Source: Nautilia profundicola AmH
Lineage (GTDB): Bacteria; Campylobacterota; Campylobacteria; Campylobacterales; Nautiliaceae
Length of the DNA: 64,000 nt
NCBI RefSeq assembly: GCF_000021725.1
Contig: NC_012115.1
Span: forward strand, 1,131,408-1,195,407
Direction: 5' to 3'
The position numbers and the translations under genes are program-made. Below are positions 18,498 through 25,620 of this stretch, in pieces (within the stretch, counting starts at the first letter, position 1; the number at the start of each line of letters is the position of its first letter). The notes beneath the pieces are model-generated. The model made no database searches. It had not been told where the DNA came from and saw only the letters and a program-made list of their open reading frames with translations.

Positions 18498-19558
18498 GAA
18501 ATTATAAAATAGGCATTATAAAAGGTGACGGTATCGGACCCGAAATTGTTGAAGAAGCTATTAAAGTCCTTGATGCCGTTGCAAGTAAAGAAGGATTCAA
18601 TCTTGAATACAACGAATATCTTTTAGGTGGAGCTGCCGTAGACGTATTTGATAATCCGTGTCCAGATGAAACGATAAAAGGTTCTCTAAACTCAGACGCC
18701 GTGCTTTTCGGTGCAATCGGCGGACCTAAATGGGAGAGTTTGCCTAAAGAAAAAAGACCTGAATCGGGACTTTTAAAACTTAGAAAATCTTTAGGACTTT
18801 TTGCGAATATCAGACCTGCTATCATATTTGACGAACTTGTAAACGCTTCAAGCCTGAAGCCTGAAGTAATCAAAGGTGTAGATTTAACAGTAGTAAGAGA
18901 GCTTACAGGCGGAATATACTTTGGTGAGCCGAGATACAAAGACGACAATAAAGCATATAACACAATGATTTATACAAGGGATGAAATTGCGAGAATTGCA
19001 AAAATCGCTTTTGAAGAAGCTATGAAAAGAAAGAAAAAAGTGACGTCTGTCGATAAGGCAAATGTACTTGAAGTTAGTGAACTTTGGAGGGAAGTTGTAG
19101 AAGAAGTGGCTAAAAACTACCCGGAAGTGGAACTTGAACATATGTATGTAGATAATGCGGCAATGCAGCTTGTAAGAGACCCTAAACAGTTTGACGTTAT
19201 CCTTACAGGAAACATTTTCGGTGACATATTAAGCGATGAAGCAAGTATGATCGTAGGAAGTATCGGTCTTCTTCCGAGTGCAAGTATAGGTGGGAAAGTC
19301 GGACTTTTCGAACCTATCCACGGAAGCGCTCCTGATATAGCGGGACAGGGAATTGCAAACCCTATCGCAACAATTCTTAGTGCTGCAATGATGCTTGATT
19401 TCTTAAACGAAACAAGCGCTGCCGAAAGAATCAGAAATGCAATAAAAGAAGTATTAAAAGAAGGTTATAGAACAAAAGATATAGCCGCATTCGACGCAAA
19501 AGAGGTTGTTACAACAAGTGAAATGGGAAGTTTAATAGCAGACCATGCCGCTAACTAA
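18494..19558 (+). CDS. leuB: 3-isopropylmalate dehydrogenase
   Basis: The 354-residue enzyme oxidises and decarboxylates 3-isopropylmalate to 4-methyl-2-oxopentanoate, using NAD. It shows [13 protein letters not shown] near the start, [13 protein letters not shown] (about 132-144), the metal-binding [20 protein letters not shown] and the NAD-binding [18 protein letters not shown]. Its length is typical of LeuB. It forms an operon with leuD (4-base overlap) and overlaps the small downstream gene at 19545 by 14 bases. Confidence 0.97.
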   Translation: MRNYKIGIIKGDGIGPEIVEEAIKVLDAVASKEGFNLEYNEYLLGGAAVDVFDNPCPDETIKGSLNSDAVLFGAIGGPKWESLPKEKRPESGLLKLRKSLGLFANIRPAIIFDELVNASSLKPEVIKGVDLTVVRELTGGIYFGEPRYKDDNKAYNTMIYTRDEIARIAKIAFEEAMKRKKKVTSVDKANVLEVSELWREVVEEVAKNYPEVELEHMYVDNAAMQLVRDPKQFDVILTGNIFGDILSDEASMIVGSIGLLPSASIGGKVGLFEPIHGSAPDIAGQGIANPIATILSAAMMLDFLNETSAAERIRNAIKEVLKEGYRTKDIAAFDAKEVVTTSEMGSLIADHAAN

Positions 19559-19787
19559 AACAAAAACTTATGCAAGAATACTCGAAACTCAAGGCTTCAA
19601 ACAAGAAGCTCTTGAGATTTACGAAGAGTTGTTGAAAGAAACTGAAGATCCGGAAATAGTGGAAGCTATTGAAAGACTGAAAAAAAGAAAATTTTTTGAA
19701 GGCGTAAATGTTTTAAAGTTAAAAGAATTTAATGACATTAACCAGCTTAACAGGTATGATTTTGAAAAATGGCTAAGTGAAATTTAA
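19545..19787 (+). CDS. Small TPR-like conserved protein
   Basis: This 80-residue protein starts within the last 14 bases of leuB. The segment [24 protein letters not shown] (residues 9-32) is a single tetratricopeptide-like helix pair; the remainder is charged and helical and ends in a tryptophan-bearing FEKWLSEI. No catalytic motif is visible. Its place before the 82-residue protein, the CCA-enzyme-like gene and purU matches the small gene (Cj0787 region) that precedes ciaD-cca-purU in Campylobacter jejuni. Function unknown; a scaffold or interaction role is possible. Confidence 0.7.
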   Translation: MPLTKTKTYARILETQGFKQEALEIYEELLKETEDPEIVEAIERLKKRKFFEGVNVLKLKEFNDINQLNRYDFEKWLSEI

Positions 19788-19795
19788 GGATTGCT

Positions 19796-20044
19796 ATGGA
19801 TTTAAAAGACACTATATTAGAAACCCTGCAGGAAATCGAAGAAAGTGCAATCAGTGAAGAAGAACTCTCGCCTGCTACAAAATGTGATAAAGAATTTTTA
19901 AAACATATTAAAGAAAGACTTCTTGTACTGTTTGAAGGTTTACAATCTCCAAACACAGAGAATTTGGATGTAAAACTTGACGTCACTCTTAACTTTTTAG
20001 AATATTTACTTGTAAAAATAGATGAAAAACTCTCACAAAAGTGA
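19796..20044 (+). CDS. Small conserved protein in the position of Campylobacter CiaD
   Basis: The 82-residue, acidic, helical protein starts after AAGGATTGCT and reads MDLKDTILETLQEIEESAIS at its N-terminus. It has no signal peptide or membrane segment. In C. jejuni the gene directly upstream of cca-purU is ciaD (Cj0788), an effector needed for host invasion; the same position and a similar C-terminal helical pattern suggest this is the ancestral form of that family. In a free-living vent autotroph it cannot be an invasion effector, so a housekeeping role is likely. The relation rests on synteny and needs a profile search. Confidence 0.65.
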   Translation: MDLKDTILETLQEIEESAISEEELSPATKCDKEFLKHIKERLLVLFEGLQSPNTENLDVKLDVTLNFLEYLLVKIDEKLSQK

Positions 20045-21116
20045 AAAGTTAAAAGTGAAAAATGAAAAAAATGATGATTTAGAATTTTTAAAAAACTTTT
20101 TCTCCCCTTTTACTTCACGTGTATATCTTGTAGGTGGATGTGTACGTGATGAAATTCTTGGTATAAAATCAAAAGAATTCGATATAGAAGTTTACGACAT
20201 CACTCCTGAAAAGTTTGATATTCTTATGCAAAAGCTTGGAGCCAAAGGTGTTGGCAAAAGCTTTTTCGTATATAAATGGAAAAACTTCGATATTTCACTT
20301 CCACGCACCGAAACCAAAATAGCAAAAGGACACAAGGGATTTGAAGTAAGTCTTACTCAAGACGAGAAAACTGCTTCAAAAAGACGAGACTTTACAATGA
20401 ATGCTCTCATGAAAAATATTTATACCGGTAAAATACTTGATTTTTGGGGTGGAATTAACGATATTAACAATAAAATTATAAAACACATAGATGATATATC
20501 TTTTGCGGAAGATCCTTTAAGAGTATTAAGAGCAATGCAGTTTGCGAGCAGGCTTAAATTTAAAATAGAGAGAAAAACTATTGAACTTTGTAAAACATTA
20601 GATTTAAATGAACTCTCACGTGAGCGGATTTTTATGGAATTTGAAAAAATGTTCAAAAGCAGGTTTTTATATTATGGTTTTTATTATTTTATCGTACTTG
20701 ATATTGCAAAAAAAATTTTAAATATAGAATTTACAAAAAAAGAATTTTTTAAACTTGCCAAAATTTACAGACAAAACCCCCTTGAGAGTTATTTTTTATA
20801 TCATCTCAGATACACAAAGAACATACCGGTGGATGTTCTCGCAAAAGCATTAAACATTACAAACATATTAAAAAGAGATATTAAAATTAAAAAAATGCCA
20901 AAAATTATTACAAATAGATTTCTTTACGGTCTTTCTTTAAAATACCCTTTAAAAAAATTCAGTATTTTGAATTTTAATTGCTGCGAAAAATGGATAAAAA
21001 AGGAAAACCTTTGGGATAAAAAATATAAGCCAAAACACATTGATCCTAAAAACCCCAGAATCTCCATACTCACAGAAATAAGAAAATATGATAAAATCAT
21101 AATTAAAAAGGGATAG
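20022..21116 (+). CDS. cca: tRNA nucleotidyltransferase / poly(A) polymerase family (CCA-adding type)
   Basis: The 364-residue protein has the class II nucleotidyltransferase head: YLVGGCVRDEILG (about residues 35-47), the catalytic DIEVYD acid pair, RRDFTMNALM and the nucleotide-recognition block EDPLRVLRAMQFASRL. It should add or repair the CCA end of tRNAs. The C-terminal half is poorly conserved and lacks an HD domain. The start is uncertain: the ATG at 20022 overlaps the previous gene by 23 bases, and the first residues (KSEKLKVKNEK) are encoded by a heptanucleotide repeat, so a start at the GTG at 20055 or later is possible. Followed at once by purU, as in Campylobacter. Confidence 0.88.
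   Translation: MKNSHKSEKLKVKNEKNDDLEFLKNFFSPFTSRVYLVGGCVRDEILGIKSKEFDIEVYDITPEKFDILMQKLGAKGVGKSFFVYKWKNFDISLPRTETKIAKGHKGFEVSLTQDEKTASKRRDFTMNALMKNIYTGKILDFWGGINDINNKIIKHIDDISFAEDPLRVLRAMQFASRLKFKIERKTIELCKTLDLNELSRERIFMEFEKMFKSRFLYYGFYYFIVLDIAKKILNIEFTKKEFFKLAKIYRQNPLESYFLYHLRYTKNIPVDVLAKALNITNILKRDIKIKKMPKIITNRFLYGLSLKYPLKKFSILNFNCCEKWIKKENLWDKKYKPKHIDPKNPRISILTEIRKYDKIIIKKG
20041..20068. repeat. Heptanucleotide array inside the cca start (four units)
   Basis: Four units in tandem: GTGAAAA, GTTAAAA, GTGAAAA, ATGAAAA. In the cca frame they encode EKLKVKNEK-type residues. The same unit recurs at 21949 and, inverted, at 57351. Confidence 0.65.
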
Positions 21117-21117
21117 T

Positions 21118-21945
21118 ATGAAATATACTCTTTTGATTCAATGCGATGATAAAAAAGGGCTTGTTTATAAGATTTCAAAAGTACTTTTTGAAAATGATTT
21201 TAATATTGAAACCCAACAGGAATTTGTTGACAAAGAAAATAATAAATTTTTCTTTCGTGCGGTAATTGCCGGTGAAGTAGATAAAGAAAAACTAAAAAAC
21301 GAAATTTTAAAAGAAGTTCCTTGCGCAGATGTTGAAATTTTCAAAAAAAGAAAAAAAAGACTCTTTTTACTTGCAACAAAAGAAGCTCATGCGTTAGGAG
21401 ATATACTAATTAAGCAATATTCTGGCGATCTTGATGTAGAAATAATCGGTGTAATAGCGAATAGAAACAATTTAAAAGACTTGGTAGAAAAATTCAACAT
21501 ACCGTTTTACTATATTCCTGCTGAAGGAAAAAGCAGAGTTGAGCATGAAAATGAAATGCTTGAAATTATCAAACCCACAAACCCGGATTTTATAATACTC
21601 GCTAAATTTATGAGAATTTTAACTCCTAATTTTGTAGAAGAATTTCCAAACAAAATTATAAATATTCACCATTCGTTCCTCCCTGCGTTTATTGGAGCAA
21701 ACCCTTACAAACAGGCATATGACAGAGGAGTGAAAATTATAGGAGCAACGGCTCATTTTGTAAACAACAACCTTGATGACGGACCTATAATCGAACAGGA
21801 CGTTACAAGAGTGAATCATGAAATGAGCTGGGAAGAAATGAGAGTACAAGGTCGTGACATTGAAAAAATCGTACTAAGCAGAGCCATTAAAAAAGCTATT
21901 GAAGACAGAATTTTTGTATATGCAAATAAAACAATAATCCTTTAA
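21118..21945 (+). CDS. purU: Formyltetrahydrofolate deformylase
   Basis: The 275-residue protein has an N-terminal ACT domain (residues 2-75, LLIQCDDKKGLVYKISKVLF) and a formyltransferase-type C-terminal domain. Catalytic residues appear in NIHHSFLPAF (about 185-194, histidine) and NNNLDDGPIIEQDV (aspartate). PurU hydrolyses 10-formyl-THF to formate and THF, balancing one-carbon pools and supplying formate for purine synthesis; formate is also relevant to the formate dehydrogenase maturation genes near 60 kb. It starts one base after the cca stop. The ACT domain probably senses methionine or glycine. Confidence 0.95.
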   Translation: MKYTLLIQCDDKKGLVYKISKVLFENDFNIETQQEFVDKENNKFFFRAVIAGEVDKEKLKNEILKEVPCADVEIFKKRKKRLFLLATKEAHALGDILIKQYSGDLDVEIIGVIANRNNLKDLVEKFNIPFYYIPAEGKSRVEHENEMLEIIKPTNPDFIILAKFMRILTPNFVEEFPNKIINIHHSFLPAFIGANPYKQAYDRGVKIIGATAHFVNNNLDDGPIIEQDVTRVNHEMSWEEMRVQGRDIEKIVLSRAIKKAIEDRIFVYANKTIIL

Positions 21946-21948
21946 AAA

Positions 21949-21976
21949 GTAAAAAATGAAAAATGAAAAATTAGAT
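21949..21976. repeat. Heptanucleotide array after purU (three to four units)
   Basis: Units GTAAAAA, ATGAAAA, ATGAAAA, ATTAGAT lie just after the purU stop and supply the start codon and first residues (MKNEKLD) of the small ORF at 21956. Confidence 0.6.
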
Positions 21977-22093
21977 AAAGAAGAGATTAAATATCAGATT
22001 ATCAAAGACAGACTAAGAAACATATTTCTTAAAAAGCCTAAATCCGTGGCTAAAATATTCGAACATTTAATTAAAAGGTCTAAGGGTGTTTAA
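21956..22093 (+). CDS. Putative 45-residue small protein between purU and trmL
   Basis: An ATG at 21956 opens 45 codons (MKNEKLDKEEIKYQIIKDRL, then RNIFLKKPKSVAKIFEHLIK and RSKGV) ending at 22093, eight bases into trmL. The peptide is basic and strongly helical. It fills the whole purU-trmL gap and the overlap with trmL would give translational coupling. Against it, the N-terminus comes from a heptad repeat and no strong ribosome site is visible. No family recognised. Confidence 0.45.
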   Translation: MKNEKLDKEEIKYQIIKDRLRNIFLKKPKSVAKIFEHLIKRSKGV

Positions 22094-22544
22094 TATTGTA
22101 CTTTTCAATCCTCAAATTCCACCTAATACAGGTAATATAGGCAGACTTTGCGTAAATGCGGGAGCCAAACTTCATATAGTAAAGCCGATAGGTTTTGATA
22201 TTAGTGAAAAAGCTGTAAAAAGAGCAGGACTCGATTATTGGGACAAACTTGACCTTACCGTCTGGGAAAGTACTGATGAATTTTTAAAACATGTAGATAC
22301 TTCAAGATGTTTTTTTGCCACCACCAAAACAGATAAGCCGTATTTTGAAGTAGAATATAAACCTGGAGATTATATTATATTCGGAAGCGAAACCAAAGGT
22401 ATCGATGAAAACATTTTAAGACAAAATTTTGACAACTGTATCACAATCCCGATGACAAAAGAAGGTAGAAGCCTTAATTTGGCCGTAAGTACTGGTATAA
22501 TACTATATGAAGCTATAAGACAAAATTTTAAAGGCTCCCTATGA
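22086..22544 (+). CDS. trmL: tRNA (cytidine(34)-2'-O)-methyltransferase, SPOUT family
   Basis: The 152-residue protein is a minimal SPOUT methyltransferase: N-terminal FNPQIPPNTGNIGRLC, then GSETKGIDENIL (about 100-111) and the knot region IPMTKEGRSLNLAVSTGIILYE. TrmL methylates the 2'-OH of the wobble nucleotide in tRNA-Leu species using S-adenosylmethionine. The start is a GTG at 22086 preceded by AAGG. It overlaps the following gene by four bases. Confidence 0.93.
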   Translation: MFNIVLFNPQIPPNTGNIGRLCVNAGAKLHIVKPIGFDISEKAVKRAGLDYWDKLDLTVWESTDEFLKHVDTSRCFFATTKTDKPYFEVEYKPGDYIIFGSETKGIDENILRQNFDNCITIPMTKEGRSLNLAVSTGIILYEAIRQNFKGSL

Positions 22545-23026
22545 ACAAAAGAAAGAATGAAGCTTTAAATCAATATTTACTTGATGAAAAAGAATTCAAA
22601 ATATTCATTTCTTTAAAAAAGAGACTTGAAGAATATTTGGAAGTATTAAATTATTTATATGAAATAAAAAAAATTAAATACACAATGATAATTATTAAAT
22701 CTTCTGAAAAAAGTATAAAAGAAACATTAAACTACATAAGGAAAACAGATATTTTTTTAAAAATCCCATATACCCAAAATCATTATATAATAATTTTACA
22801 AAACACCGAATGTAAATCCGCCGTTCAATTCGGTAGCAGACTTACAAGTCTTATAAACAGAACGTTTATGTTGAATAAAAAAAACATAACCCATAAAGTC
22901 TCTTTAATTTCTTTTGAAAAAATACCGCCTAAATCAATAGATGTCTGTTATGAAATAATACATATATTAAAAAAATTCAAAGAAAAAAGCAGTGATGACT
23001 ACTGGGTAGAAATTAAAAGGTTTTAA
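22541..23026 (+). CDS. Degenerate GGDEF-like protein, function unknown
   Basis: The 161-residue protein is not securely recognised. From about residue 45 its pattern (YTMIIIKS, LNYIRKTDIFLKIPYTQNHY followed by IIILQNTE, AVQFGSRLTSLINRTF, KVSLISFE) resembles the fold of a GGDEF domain, in which RxxDIxxRxGGDEFxxLLP is typical; here the GGDEF loop is replaced by YTQNHY, so no diguanylate cyclase activity is expected. It could bind c-di-GMP or act as a protein-interaction module. It is in the trmL-ygbA-like run with a 4-base overlap upstream and no gap downstream. Confidence 0.6.
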   Translation: MNKRKNEALNQYLLDEKEFKIFISLKKRLEEYLEVLNYLYEIKKIKYTMIIIKSSEKSIKETLNYIRKTDIFLKIPYTQNHYIIILQNTECKSAVQFGSRLTSLINRTFMLNKKNITHKVSLISFEKIPPKSIDVCYEIIHILKKFKEKSSDDYWVEIKRF

Positions 23027-23380
23027 ATGACTACAGAAAAATTCAAAAGTGAAGTTGAAACATTAAATAAGTTCTTTCAAATTTATTGCAATGAAAAACA
23101 CAACGGCCAGTATATTAAGGATTATAACATTTCATATAAAGAGCTGAATTTAAACTTTTCTGCTAAATTATGTGACGAATGCCACAATTTATTAACATAT
23201 GCAATACATAGACTTCAAGAATGTCCACACGACCCTAAGCCAAGATGCAGAAAATGCGAAAATCCCTGTTATGAAAAAGACAAATATAAACAAATGGCTA
23301 AAATGATGAGATTTGCGGGAATGAAATTGGGCCTTACAAAGGCGGCACAGAGAATAAAAAAAATATTTAAAAAGAATTAA
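23027..23380 (+). CDS. YgbA-type nitrous-oxide-stimulated-promoter family protein
   Basis: The 117-residue protein carries the YgbA_NO family pattern: LCDECHNLLTYAIHRLQECP (about residues 42-61), PRCRKCENPCYEKDKYKQM and MMRFAGMKLGL. At least six conserved cysteines suggest metal or Fe-S binding. In E. coli ygbA belongs to nitric-oxide-responsive regulons (NsrR/NorR) and supports growth after nitrosative stress; here it may protect against NO or hydroxylamine produced by nitrate ammonification, for which the HAO-type cytochrome at 48.8 kb is a candidate enzyme. Its end overlaps the convergent holA gene by 14 bases. Confidence 0.82.
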   Translation: MTTEKFKSEVETLNKFFQIYCNEKHNGQYIKDYNISYKELNLNFSAKLCDECHNLLTYAIHRLQECPHDPKPRCRKCENPCYEKDKYKQMAKMMRFAGMKLGLTKAAQRIKKIFKKN

Positions 23381-24284
23381 ACAGTTTTAAGTAACTTATA
23401 GTCTCCCAAAACAATGATTCTTTATTTTTATCGCTGTTTCTCATTTCAAGTTCTTTATTTAAAAGAAATTTTAATAATTCATAATAATCTTTCTCTTTAA
23501 ATTTTATTGCAAGTTCAACTCTTTGTTTGTTTATATGTATAGGAAGCTTATATCCTAAAAGCCCCTCTAATGTTGAAGCTCCTGTTTTTTTTATATATAA
23601 ATTATACATATATAAATCCCTCACAAACCTTATAAGTGCGGGGATTATTCTTTTAAAATCATTGGTTTCCAAAAAAAACTCCAATTCTCCATTGAAATCT
23701 TTTCCGTTTAAAATTAAATTAAAAAGTTCTTCAAAACTTTCTTCTTTATATTCAAATACAAGATTTTTAATATCATCTAAAGATATTTTATTTGAATAGT
23801 TTGAAAGTTTCTCAATTTCTTTTTCAATAAAAACACTCTCTGTAGTAGTGGCTAAATGCATTTTCGCTTCTTGGGATATTTCTATTTTATACTTATTGGC
23901 AAGAGAATTTATAATTTCCAATATATCTCTTAAATTCGGTTCAAAAAATCTAACAAAATTTTTCCCGAACATTTCTGGTTTCTTATTCCCGTAATAAAAG
24001 AAAAAAAGATAACTGTCCTTCGTATGTTTAATCAGCTTATCAATATTCGTGGGTATTTTATTGTGCTTAATTATCAAGACATTTTTCCCACCAAATAAAG
24101 ATGACTCGCTTAAATGCGTCTTGGCTGTTTCAAAATCATACTCGTCAAAATAGAGTTTTAATACGTTCTCGTCTTTAAATTTTTCAAAAATTTTATTTTC
24201 ATACTGTTGTAAATAGAAATTATTTCCGAAAAATACACAATAATTCGGAATTTTTGATAATTTATCAAAATCTTTTTTATACAT
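23367..24284 (-). CDS. holA: DNA polymerase III delta subunit
   Basis: The 305-residue protein resembles HolA, the clamp-loader delta subunit that opens the beta clamp. Visible features are LYFDEYDFETAKTHLSESSL with FGGKNVLII at about residues 43-72, a tethered helicase-like N-domain and the C-terminal collar domain (residues 210-305, LIRFVRDLYMYNLYIKKTGA). Campylobacterota delta subunits are highly diverged, so the call relies on this overall pattern. It is transcribed alone on the minus strand between the convergent YgbA-like gene and the divergent FadL gene. Confidence 0.85.
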   Translation of the reverse strand: MYKKDFDKLSKIPNYCVFFGNNFYLQQYENKIFEKFKDENVLKLYFDEYDFETAKTHLSESSLFGGKNVLIIKHNKIPTNIDKLIKHTKDSYLFFFYYGNKKPEMFGKNFVRFFEPNLRDILEIINSLANKYKIEISQEAKMHLATTTESVFIEKEIEKLSNYSNKISLDDIKNLVFEYKEESFEELFNLILNGKDFNGELEFFLETNDFKRIIPALIRFVRDLYMYNLYIKKTGASTLEGLLGYKLPIHINKQRVELAIKFKEKDYYELLKFLLNKELEMRNSDKNKESLFWETISYLKLFNSF

Positions 24285-24307
24285 TTTTACCTTTTTTTGT
24301 ACAATTA

Positions 24308-24313
24308 TACAAT
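24308..24313 (+). promoter_or_regulatory. -10 box (TACAAT) of the FadL porin gene
   Basis: TACAAT lies 18 bases before the chosen ATG at 24332, in the short divergent gap to holA. A second overlapping TACAAT lies at 24299-24305. No clear -35 hexamer. Confidence 0.4.
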
Positions 24314-24331
24314 AAACTTAAAGGAGAGAAA

Positions 24332-25540
24332 ATGAAAAAAGTTATTGCTTTATCAGTTATAACAGCCACGATGTTACTTGCAAACGGTTATAAAATTCCT
24401 GAGCAGTCTTTAAACGGCATGGCTTTAAGTGCAGCTAACGTTGCTAACGCAAACGGTGCAGACACGGCATATTACAACCCTGCCAATATGGTGTTTAATG
24501 AAGATAAAAACTCATTCGAATTATTAATGACTTACATTCACTTGTATTCTGTGAAATTCGAAAGCTCAACAGGTGATGTTTACAATTCGAGAAAAGAAGA
24601 TTTTTTAGTTCCACAGTTTCATTTTGCTTCACGTGATTTTGATGGTTGGAGATGGGGTATATCTGTAACAACTCCTGCTGGTCTTTCTAAAAGATGGGAT
24701 GACGTAACTCCTGAAGCTACTGCAAAAGAATTCACACTTAAAACTGTTGAGATTAATCCATCAATAGCATATAAAATGAATAATAACGTAGGTTTTGCTT
24801 TCGGTGTTAGAGCTGTTAAAAGTGAAGGTATTGCAAACGGTATGAGTGCAGGACTGTATTCAGAATATTTAAACGGTACATCATGGGATTACGGATGGAA
24901 TGCTGCATTATCAGTACAAAATGATGAAAGAGATACAAAATTCGCTATTACATACCGTTCTAAAATTGATTTAACTCTTAAAGGTGACGCAAGCGGTTAT
25001 TACAACAAAGTTTTATTAGGTGATTCAGGTCTTGTATCTTTCAATACCCCTGGAAAAGTAACACTGCCTATTCCTGCGGCATTAAATGTTGCGTTAGCAA
25101 AAACATTTGACAAAACAACGGTTGAGGTTGTATTTGAAAGAACTTTCTGGTCAAGATATAAAGAATTAAACTTTGATTTTGACGACCCTACAGTAGAATT
25201 ACTTTTTGGTACTCCAAAAGCGAAAAACTGGAAAGATGCCAACACATACAGAATCGGTTTAACACATCAATGCACTGAAAAACTTACTGCAATGGTTGGT
25301 TATGCTTATGATAACACACCTATTCCGGATAGCACTGTTGAATACAGCCTTCCTGACAGTGATAAACATATTTTTTCAGGTGGGATAAAATATAAATTAG
25401 ATGACAGAATGAGTATAGGTTTCTCTGCTCTTTATACTAAACAGAAAAAAAGAGACGTAAATAATGCTTATGTGGGAACAGGTACATTTAAAGACGGAGG
25501 AGCTTTATTAATGGCATTCGGAATGGATTACAGCTTTTAA
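24332..25540 (+). CDS. OmpP1/FadL-family outer membrane transport protein
   Basis: From the chosen start the protein has 402 residues: a signal peptide (MKKVIALSVITATMLLANG), then the FadL-type N-terminal plug YKIPEQSLNGMALSAANVAN followed by ADTAYYNPANM, and a beta-barrel ending in an aromatic residue (GMDYSF). FadL porins carry long-chain fatty acids or other hydrophobic molecules across the outer membrane. The open frame extends 26 codons upstream, but those codons overlap the holA start region, and the ATG at 24332 has a strong AAAGGAGAG site and a proper signal peptide. Several FadL homologues occur in vent Campylobacterota; the substrate is unknown. Confidence 0.92.
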   Translation: MKKVIALSVITATMLLANGYKIPEQSLNGMALSAANVANANGADTAYYNPANMVFNEDKNSFELLMTYIHLYSVKFESSTGDVYNSRKEDFLVPQFHFASRDFDGWRWGISVTTPAGLSKRWDDVTPEATAKEFTLKTVEINPSIAYKMNNNVGFAFGVRAVKSEGIANGMSAGLYSEYLNGTSWDYGWNAALSVQNDERDTKFAITYRSKIDLTLKGDASGYYNKVLLGDSGLVSFNTPGKVTLPIPAALNVALAKTFDKTTVEVVFERTFWSRYKELNFDFDDPTVELLFGTPKAKNWKDANTYRIGLTHQCTEKLTAMVGYAYDNTPIPDSTVEYSLPDSDKHIFSGGIKYKLDDRMSIGFSALYTKQKKRDVNNAYVGTGTFKDGGALLMAFGMDYSF

Positions 25541-25571
25541 TCCTTCCTTTTCTTTTCAATTGCTCTCATTA

Positions 25572-25586
25572 TAGTGTCAGACGCTA
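25572..25586. repeat. 15-bp imperfect palindrome, copy 2 (TAGTGTCAGACGCTA)
   Basis: Inverted orientation relative to the other copies (reverse complement TAGCGTCTGACACTA). It lies in the 70-base convergent gap between fadL and rnr, just past the rnr terminator hairpin. Confidence 0.5.
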
Positions 25587-25589
25587 AAA

Positions 25590-25620
25590 TATAAAAGAAG
25601 AGTAAAAAGCTTACTCTTCT
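25590..25620 (-). terminator. Intrinsic terminator of rnr, containing its stop codon
   Basis: A perfect 10-bp inverted repeat (25596-25605 with 25611-25620, AGAAGAGTAA / TTACTCTTCT) has a 5-base loop. On the minus strand it is followed by TTTATATTTT. The rnr stop TAA (25613-25611) is part of the stem. Confidence 0.7.
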
